Shown here piece after piece: positions 51,340-64,000 of a DNA stretch of 64,000 nt (the first letter of the stretch is position 1; the number at the start of each line of letters is the position of its first letter). The notes beneath the pieces were generated by a model. It searched no databases and was not told the DNA's origin. It saw only the letters and a program-made list of their open reading frames with translations. The stretch is from Baylisascaris procyonis. Taxonomy: Eukaryota; Nematoda; Chromadorea; Rhabditida; Ascarididae. The position numbers and the translations under genes were made by a program. The stretch covers positions 2,899,001 through 2,963,000 of the forward strand of contig JAZARR010000250.1 of the NCBI GenBank assembly GCA_037389465.1, in the 5' to 3' direction.

Positions 51340-53814
51340 TCATAAAAATTGCGCATGATTCGATTAATTACAATGATGTTAATCATTTTCAATAGGTTCA
51401 TTTCTATAAAATACTGTTAGTAAGTAACTTTTTTGAAAATGCGAAGTGATATAAATAATCATTTGAAGAGAATCTCATTTCCTTCAATGCAACGTTTCGA
51501 ACATGAAACTTTTGACCGCAATTAGAAGCATAAAATACTTCCACAGTTTGATGATTATTTTACTTGGCTTCCTCATCTCATTACGTTAGAAATCTTAATT
51601 GAAAAATAGCTGACGAAATGAATAAAATTAAAAATTTCATAAAATACTTGTATATAAAAATTTTTATTTTGTGATCACAATATCGTTCAATGATTATTTC
51701 TGATAGACAAACGAAAAATTTTTTTTTCGAAATCTTCGAAATATTTTGTTCATCGAAGTAAATCTGAAAGTATCAAATGAATAGAGTATAATTATTTTAC
51801 TTCATCTCAAATTCATAAGTGAATATTGTTCTCCGATTTTTTTTTCGCTTCTATTATTCTGATGGATAATATTTTCAGATATATGCGACTACCAAACTAT
51901 TATCCACTAATTCTTTTCTTTATTGGTATCATTCCGGTTGTACCATTTTATGTGATCAGTTTTTTGCAGTCATACGAAATGCGAGAAGTTTTGGATGTTA
52001 GTTGTTTTTGGTTTTCATGAGTTTCTAGAATGGGACAAATGATAATGTTGACCGTCCCATTCATCCACCAATTCGTCCAACTTTTTCCAGAGTTGTTCTA
52101 AAATCAAAATTGAGATTAATACCCTACAAAAGATAGTTAAATAAGCAATACCAGAACAATCTCCGAGTCTGCAAACTTAAATTCAGTATTGTAATAGTTG
52201 AATTGATGAAAATTGTATCGCCGACGAGACTATAAACGTGCTTATTCCAAATCACCATTTAGGATAGTATAGTGAGTGAAATATCGAAACACTGACAAGC
52301 GATTATTGATCCAATCTTACGTCTGCGGGAAGGGAGATTTTTCTGCAGGGGATCTTCAAATTAGATGGCTTGCTTACAGCTACTAGTGATGATTGATCTA
52401 GCTTGCCTAGGATTCCATTAAACGTATTTTAATCGTGCCTTTGCTATCCACTACATGATTGGTTTAATCGCGTCACCAATCAAATTTAAGAGGTTTACGA
52501 TCATATTTCTGTAATATTGAAATTGTGGTAATATAAACAACTAAAGATGTTTAAATCCTCTTGCATATTTATGCATGGGGTCATAAAAAATTGAATATTC
52601 ATACAAATGAGTTATAAATTTGCATTATAAAATTGGTCTATAAAATTAATAACAAAAGATGAAATGAATTGAAGAAAACGCCGAATTATTGAATGAAATA
52701 ATCCTTTAAAAAAACTGTCATTAAATCGAACGATGCAATACTGTTTTAGTTCCGTTTTTTTTGTTTGCTTTGATATTTTCAATGTTATTTATTTTGTTTG
52801 TAACACAAAGATTCCACAACAACAGTGAACATTACAAACAACAACTATAATCTCAAAGATCCGGTCGTTCATCAGCTGACCCTGATGTTTATCCATTGCT
52901 ATACTTGCGATATGTATATTCTGTTTATGATGTCATCTATATAATGAAGATTCAATTTATTAATAAAAATATTAAATCGACCTTAGATAAGCAACTAATG
53001 CTTATAAAGCGTTTGACTGCATCAATTATTTTAGGTTACCGTATATTGCACATTTAATCAATCGATAACTGTAAATATGTATCGAATATTACGGTGTTTT
53101 CGATTCATCACAACAATTATCGCTATTCTTCTTTATATACCAATATGCTACAAAATTTTTTCGGTAAAATGTTTTAAAAAATTTCTCTCTGCTTGAGTAG
53201 TTTTATTTTTTAATAAAATAGAATTTTGTGTACTTTTTTTTTCTTTGATGGGAAATAAAGATAAATTGCATTATTAATTTTTTTCCAATTCGAAGAAATT
53301 TTAACGCTTCTAACTGCCTAAGTTTTATAGCTTCTAATTGTCTATCCGCCTATTCATCATAAATTCCCATAGTGGAAAATTTTCATTTTCCACTATAGAA
53401 AAAAAAGCTAAAAGAGTTTATTTCATGCAATGATGCATCCACTTATTGAAATTTTTTTTTTTTTTTTTGCAGTTAATCAGATTGACTTCTGAAGTTTCAC
53501 ACACTCAAGAATTGTCTTCCGCTAAACTTCGTCGTGCAACAGTGATTATTACATCGCTGACAATAAATCAAGCGGTTTCATTCGCGATACCTGATATCTA
53601 TGTAATATTATTTCCGAATCAAAAATGGAGTTGGGCGTTTATTCTGAATTTCAATAATGCCCTCTTTAATGCAATTATATTTATTATTATGCAAAAGGAA
53701 TTACGACAATTTATTCTTAAAAAATTCCACAAAACAAGCAACATTTCTGTGATTCCGTTTAATGTTCGACAGAAAACTCAAACCGCTTTTAATAATACAC
53801 GTCAATGTTGGTGA
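49094..53814 (+). CDS. Seven-transmembrane serpentine receptor (rhodopsin-like, possibly Srsx class)
   Basis: Five plus-strand exons join in frame to 325 residues: 49094-49346, 50400-50535, 51879-51996, 53035-53163 and 53473-53814. A candidate N-glycosylation site (NSS, about residue 11) precedes TM1 (about 17-43, with LFLLWFLVL). TM2 includes QVLAGCAAFDVVFCSAY. TM3 ends in TAIDRFFSLYMPLRY, a DRF variant of the DRY motif (about 120-122), with a conserved Cys at its outer end. TM4 is YYPLILFFIGIIPVVPFYV, TM5 FITTIIAILLYIPICYKIF, TM6 VIITSLTINQAVSFAIPDIY and TM7 FILNFNNALFNAIIFIIM. The short basic tail ends at a TGA. The spacing of D-R-F, M-P-L and Y suggests the nematode Srsx-type chemoreceptors, but I cannot fix the class without a search. 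Probable plasma-membrane chemosensory or peptide receptor; the ligand is unknown. Confidence 0.85.
51285..51338. repeat. TA dinucleotide microsatellite in the receptor gene
   Basis: Uninterrupted alternating AT run of about 27 units in intron 2 of the receptor gene. Confidence 0.98.
53369..53396. repeat. Perfect 12-bp inverted repeat with a 4-base loop
   Basis: ATAGTGGAAAAT, loop TTTC, ATTTTCCACTAT. It lies in the last intron of the receptor gene, about 75 bases before the acceptor, and would form a hairpin in the pre-mRNA. Confidence 0.9.
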
Positions 53815-53959
53815 TTCTTTTGATCCGATTCGTGATCCGATCCGATTTGATCCGTGACTCAATGGTGATCCGATTCTTTAATTTTAATTTTTATTTAGAT
53901 GCTTCAATTCTGGAAATCTTTTATGTTCATAGAGAGAGAGAGAGTTTCATTATTGGGCT

Positions 53960-54390
53960 TATCTCCCTCCCTTTCTCTCTTTTCCCGTCTCTCTTATTAT
54001 CTCTCTACATTTTCCTTCGTTTCTCCCTATCTCGCTCTTTCTCTCCCCCTGTCTTTCTCATCCTATACCTGCCTTTCTCTTTTTCCATCTCTCTCTTTAC
54101 ATCTCCCTAACTTTTTTCTCCCCTTCCTCTTTTTTATCTCTTTCTATCTCTTCCTCTGCCCCCACCTATCTTGTCTTCCGTCTCCCTCTATCTCTCCCTC
54201 TCTAACTTTTCTCCCTTTCTACTTTCACCTTTGTCCATCTCTCCTTCTTTTTTCTCTCTTCCCCTCTTTTCTCTTTCTCTTTCTCTTCTTCTTTCTTCTC
54301 CCATTCTTTCCCTCCCTTCTTTTCTTTCTTCTCTTTCCTTCCCTCCCTCTTCCTATCTCATTCTCCCCCTCTTCCACTCTCTCATCTCAT
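53960..54390 (+). repeat. Long polypyrimidine (CT-rich) tract
   Basis: About 430 bases in which nearly every plus-strand base is C or T, built from irregular TCTCCC, CTCTTT and TTCTCCC units with a few interrupting A and G. It starts some 150 bases after the receptor stop codon. The long open frames through it (for example 53899-54462) encode only Ser/Leu/Pro/Phe and are composition artefacts. Confidence 0.9.
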
Positions 54391-57286
54391 CGAATAATAC
54401 ACAACATCCTTATCGAAGATGAAATGCAACAAAAGAACCCCTCCTATCTTTCACTCATGTGATCAAATTTATGCTCTTATGTACCTTTGTATGTTATCGA
54501 TAAATGAATACCGGTATAGCGATTGAGTTTCATCTACGGAGGATCGTTCATTTCAAGGCAATTCATCGATGAATGAATTGCATATAATATCTATAATGAA
54601 TCGTATGGATCAATGGATCGTATATAATATCAAAATCTATCAAAACGTTTGTAGTAAATAAGCAGCAAACATGGATTTAATTCAACAAATCGATCTTAGC
54701 AAATCAATCATAAGAGAAATTAAAGTGACCTCAATGGCAACAACGATGATCCTCTTTGAGATTTTTTAATGCTCAGCAAGTTACTCATTATTCGAATGAT
54801 TACACCTTTTTAACCAATCGTCACATGAAAAAAAAATTTGAATACATATTTCACTTTCTTGAGGGGAACCAAATCGAACGAGATAAACTTTTTTAATCGT
54901 TTCTAGACTTTCGCATACTCATTTAGTCACTTTTATAATGCGACAGATTCTCAAATTAGAATGGGATTAAGGGGAGGGAAAGGGTGATGATCATGAGAAG
55001 TGAACTCTTCAAATTTTGAACGAAAAAAAAAACATTTTCACACCATAGAATTTTTTTGCACCATTGAAATTTTCTTTTAGTTATTCAATAAAACGTGAAT
55101 AAAAGGAACTTAAACGAGAAAAATATTGCTATTTATTATTTAAGTCTTTGATTATTCGATTATTTCTTTAATATTTGAAGAGCTGCCTATTGATCGTCAT
55201 AGCTATTCCTTTCGGCGTCATATCATCGTAAATATCTCGCTTGGTTGATGGTATTTCAATAACTCGACCATTAAATTCTTCATAAAACCTAATATCAAAT
55301 ATTCGGCGGTTACTGTATTAAAGCGAAGTAATCAAACTTTGTTTCACTCTAATATCTCATCAAAATACCGTCGTATTTTTGCCGAGGTCAAGCTTGCAGT
55401 TCGTATTTTGTAGAGGTCAAGTTCCCACTCTGTTGGCTTTGAGGTTTAGCGAATTGAACTAGTCAATCTAAGTTGTGTATTGTTCGATTAATTAAAATAT
55501 CAAAAACACTCGCGAATCGCCTCGCAAACGATCTATTGATTTTGTTAAGTCGATTGCTTCTCTAAAGGAGGACAATTCCTTTCACGAAGGATAACTTGGT
55601 CAGCCTATGGAAACTATCAACGAGATTCATAAAAGTCTTCAAAAAATTACTAATCATCACAGATCGAAGCCTTAAATTACCCTCTAATTTCTCAATGTGC
55701 TACTGTAGTACATTCCTCACAACAACACAACCATTACACTTAGAATATGAAGAGAATTGTTTCCTCAGATTTGTTTGTCGAAATATTTGGGGAGGGGAAG
55801 AGGAGGAGGGGGAGTTGGTGATGGAAAGGGGAAGGGCTAAATTGTTCATGGCTGCGATCAATTTGCTTTCCTTCATTATGCATCATCGGTCGTTCCTTTA
55901 ATCATTTTTCAATGACGTTTGCCTCACATAAAACGCTCAAAAATTGTATTTGTATTATTCTCAAAATTATACTGAATAATCCGATCGTTATGTGCAAGAA
56001 ATCAATGAAATATGAATAATGATATATTCGGCAAATAAGTTGATTGAATCGCTATTATGAAGTGTTTATGTTCGAAACTCTCGGTATAAATAGCAATGAT
56101 GGGTTCCAACCTTTTCTATGTTATTCAAGTAATGCTATCTTTTATTTCTCTAACGATCCTTAGTCGACGATTGTGGAAAAAATTTTTTTCACTTTCTGGG
56201 AAAGCGTTTTTGTTACATTATTTTGTCAACAGTTTGGTTACTACTAGCGTGCTTTGTCGACTGTTGTATCTCTCCCGTTCACCGTTTCATCCCTACTTCC
56301 TTCCTCTTCTCGTCCTCTTGCTCCTCTCCATGTATGCAACAATGATTTAAAAAAATCAACGTCATCCATATGCGTTCTTCTACTGCTTATAGTATTTCAC
56401 TGCAGCATATTCGCAATTTATGATCACAAAAAATAATTTGGTGTAGGAAACTTTTTATACAAACCTGAAAATGAGAGGAGAGGAATCGGCAGCAACTTCG
56501 CCTATCACTCCGCCTATCATACACAATGGTGGGAAAATCGTTGCTTAAATGCCTATTTTTGCATTCATTGGTTGATCACTGACCATCAAACGCATAAAGA
56601 AATGCATTTGTGTTTGCACGCATATATGTATCCATACATACAAATTTTAACACCTTCCTTCTAGTGCTCGGCGCTTAACGCATTGATGAGAACACAAGTG
56701 TATGATGGCAAGTTTATTAATGCGTGAAGTCTAGGCGAGCAATAAGCAACCAATCGAATGAACTTTTATTAAGCACACAATTTGAATATTTATTCAGAGG
56801 TATGCGATCATGACTGATTGTCATGCATACGGTTGACCGCACAAGAAAAAGGCGCTCAAAAAATCATCTCTCTTTTTTGCTCCAAAGAAGTGACATTTTC
56901 GCTTTTGTTCCCCATCATCGAAGAGCGCTTCACTAGATTCCCTTCACTAGATTTTGATAGCATCATCCGTTTTCCAGAAAGGGATCCACCGTGGGAGGAC
57001 ACCGTTAGATGAAATCGCAAACCAACTGAAATTTCTAAGCGCACTGATATTTTCGATCATTTTTTTTTTAGCTCTGCAAGAGCTCACAAGCATAAGAGAG
57101 CATATGCATTTATGTTGTATAAATTTCGGTCTGTTTTCTGTCGAAATATGTCAGCTTGTACTTTTAGAGACTTGAAATCTGTTATTGCCCACTTTACCAA
57201 ATTTCCTTCACAGTGGCAACTTCTGGCGAAGTCGGATCTATGTATATACGTGTAAAGTAGAACTTCGGTAGAGGGAAATGAAAAAT

Positions 57287-57287
<1 letters not shown>

Positions 57288-57323
<36 letters not shown>
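57288..57323. repeat. TA dinucleotide microsatellite, intergenic
   Basis: Uninterrupted TA run of about 18 units between the receptor and astacin genes. Confidence 0.97.
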
Positions 57324-57326
<3 letters not shown>

Positions 57327-58516
57327 GTCTGTCCCGTTCCTTCAGTTCAGAAACTGGAGCTCCCTTAAAGAATTCTGTTTCTTTTGTGGAAATGGCCGTT
57401 GCATGTATGCATGGCAAATTCATTAAAAACCCTAATACCTTCTAAAAAGAGTTGCAACACATTAAATAACATTACGATTTCTCTATATAAACAGATCTTT
57501 ATATAAAAGATCCTATATAAAAGAGATCTTCATCTTGTATCACTATATTGTTTGTCCACATAACTCAAAAGAAGAGTAATGCAACACAATTTACATTTTC
57601 TTCATTTACATAATCAGTAGCCTATTCAGAACCACTTAATTTAACTGCCCTCCTGAACAATATCAAACATCACTTCACAGCCTTAGTCAACTTCTCTCTA
57701 ACTTAGAAGAAAGCAGGCTAGATTACTCTCTAGTGCTCTCCGAGGCAAATCTTCTCCTATAGCAACACCACAATCAGATTTTTTTGGCAAATTTCTTTTT
57801 TCCGAACTTGCCATCACTATCTGCAGTATTTTGTACCATTGAAAAGCGCTTTATTGACGGATATAAAGCGCAAAAAAAAGAGTCAGAGTTTTTGTGCCAG
57901 CCAGCTGTTCAACACCAACTAACGAATGTAATGCACTCCCTCTATGTCAGTAACAGTGTTATATCGAATAAATCTTTGAGTATTCTAAAACTTTCCAATT
58001 GTTAAATGATTTATATTCATTATTGCTATAGTAAACCAAACAAAGATCGTATTATGCAAAATTTGGGGAGGGGGCGTATGTAAATATGTAAACGGTATGA
58101 ATGAGTAATGCTTGATAATGTGCAAACATTAGATTGGTGGGCAACGATCATCGTCATGAATCCGCTTAATCGTAGCGGATATGCGTCGATTGTGATAGGT
58201 GATTAGTTGACGTCTATGAAAGATCACCTATATGTGTGTGCAATGACGAAGCATCATACGATGAGATAACAATAATCCGAATGTTTTCAGCGTCATGAAT
58301 GGCACAACAATGAATGCTCTCCCGTTGGAAATCAAGCCTATAGTGCACTATCTAGTTGCCTATAATAGGCATTAATATCGATGAGAGATTCAGTGGAAAT
58401 GGATGATGTAAATGGTGACAAAAATATTGAAGCACTATGAGTGACTAACGAATCTATTAAAATGTTGAGCTCGAATGTGGTTTAATAAAGCTTCCCTGTC
58501 TACCATACACTCTTCG

Positions 58517-62672
<4,156 letters not shown>

Positions 62673-64000
62673 TTATGAATCGAATACCATTGAATTTTAT
62701 CAAACAATAATAAAAGATAGTAATTAGTATAGGAGAATATCACATGACGTTGAATAAATGTGCTAGTTCGTTTAATGCAACTATACTACAAATTTTTTGT
62801 CAAGAATGGGAATGATCAACAAATAAGATGCTTAAATATTACTGAACAACTTATCATCTGAGTGCCGTCTGCCATTGCAATGCAGAATCTCTTAGAAATA
62901 TCTATAAAAATTGGCTCATTAAGCGACAATTTATATCAACTTATGAGATGGAAAATCAACAAATCTTTCCGATAACTTCACAAAACAAGAGACGTGGAAT
63001 TTTTTTAGGTGGAATTAAAAGCTCGAAGATTTCCGTCATACTCAGCCGTATTAGTTTATTAATCAATAAGCCGGAAATGCCTATGTAAGAAGCATATCAA
63101 TTGATGAATCAAAAACTTACTACATACAACGTCGTATTTTTTGCTTATGAGCCCAGTGTAATTTCATCTAGTTGGAATTAATTCTGCGTTTGCAAAAAAC
63201 CAGCCATCTTATTCCTTATTAGTTTTCTGTTAATGAGCTGAAACAGTCTAGAGGCATGAAATTTTTTGCATTCAACTACCGCATCAAAAACACTACCGTA
63301 TCAAAAACAAGTCTGCCTCGTACAAAGCAGTTTCGGTTATATGAAACTCTATTCTATCAAAACCTATCAGCTTATGATAACTAGTCCAAAAATTGTCACC
63401 CAGAGGCAGCAAATTTGATATTTATTTATATCGACATCAGGAACAACTTTTCACACGCGAAAACTTCGTTCTTACTAGCTCCCACCCATGTTTATCGGTT
63501 AAAAAAGCGAAAGTTGCTTTTTTTTTTCTGTGAATTAAACGGAGGTAAAAAATATTATTATAAAATACGTATTTGTTGAAGGCGTGATAGATGACGATAA
63601 CAACATTTTGTTGCATTTTTAAAAGTTTTATGTTATTTTCGAGATTTCAACTTTTCAAAGATCTCCTTATTTGCTCAGTTAAATAATGGTAGACCAATAA
63701 GATGAACTAGATTTTATGCAAATAAAATAAAAAATTTGCATAATTTAACAATAATATTTATTGTCACGAACGAGTCGTTATGACGTCATCTGTAGTGATA
63801 ATCCTTCTTTCGAAGTTGAAAACGTTTTGTGAGTGCAATCATCTCACTGCAATTATCGCTTATATTGTGTATACAATAGAAAATCGCCTATAATACATGC
63901 GTATAACATAGTTAATCCCTATATTTTATAATAAGTAACATTTTATCAACAGCACTGCACTCTATGTTTTTGCGTTGTTCTATGAGCATTGTGATACTTC
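62673..64000. other. Downstream of the astacin gene to the window end
   Basis: AATAAA motifs at 62709-62714 and 62753-62758, within 90 bases of the astacin stop, are candidate polyadenylation signals. The remaining 1.2 kb is AT-rich and shows no gene or repeat I can support. Confidence 0.45.

Larger units (their letters stand above)
53815..58516. other. Gene-poor region between the receptor and astacin genes
   Basis: About 4.7 kb. It begins with direct repeats of GATCCGATT (53820-53875), a short AG repeat (53932-53942) and the long pyrimidine tract listed separately. Further on are a TA microsatellite near 57288, the palindrome-like GATCTTTATATAAAAGATC near 57495 and AT-rich sequence. I find no exon I can defend. 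Confidence 0.4.

Noticed and set aside
53899..54462. 187-codon plus-strand open frame
   Set aside because: It is the translation of the CT-rich tract; CT-only DNA cannot form stop codons on that strand.

Overview
The window is nuclear DNA from a nematode. It is AT-rich, and its genes are split by GT-AG introns with short TTTTCAG-type acceptors. In four of the six genes an AG acceptor lies 11 to 20 bases upstream of the start codon, as expected for spliced-leader trans-splicing. The gene content fits (astacin-family NAS protease, MIG-18-like modular secreted protein, serpentine receptor). I cannot name the species. All gene models below were built by hand from reading frames, splice signals and intron phases.

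Left part, minus strand: a possible first exon of a gene running off the left edge (441-495); a Y14/RBM8A exon-junction-complex protein (2213-4434, 4 exons, 159 aa); a SNF5/SMARCB1 chromatin-remodelling subunit (6648-11210, 8 exons, 398 aa, with one GC-AG intron); and a secreted protein of six small two-cysteine modules resembling the MIG-18 fibronectin-type-I-like repeat (14326-20330, 7 exons, 302 aa, every intron phase 1).

Middle, plus strand: a very large gene (25342-43803, about 34 exons, roughly 1,350 aa) encoding a USP37-type ubiquitin-specific protease. An apparently complete OTU-type cysteine protease domain sits between the USP cysteine lobe and the USP histidine lobe. Intron phases stay compatible from the OTU exons into the USP histidine-box exons, so the most economical reading is one polypeptide with two unrelated deubiquitinase folds. 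This is the most interesting item in the window.

Right part, plus strand: a seven-transmembrane serpentine receptor (49094-53814, 5 exons, 325 aa), followed by a long pyrimidine-only tract; and a secreted astacin metalloprotease (58517-62672, 7 exons, 296 aa) with signal peptide, aspartate-switch pro-segment, zinc site and Met-turn.

The six genes do not form an obvious pathway or operon: gaps are 2 to 5 kb. They do include nuclear and RNA housekeeping functions (Y14, SNF5), ubiquitin editing (USP-OTU) and extracellular or sensory functions (MIG-18-like, receptor, astacin). The gaps hold mostly AT-rich sequence, three TA microsatellites, two small tandem duplications and one degenerate tRNA-like element.
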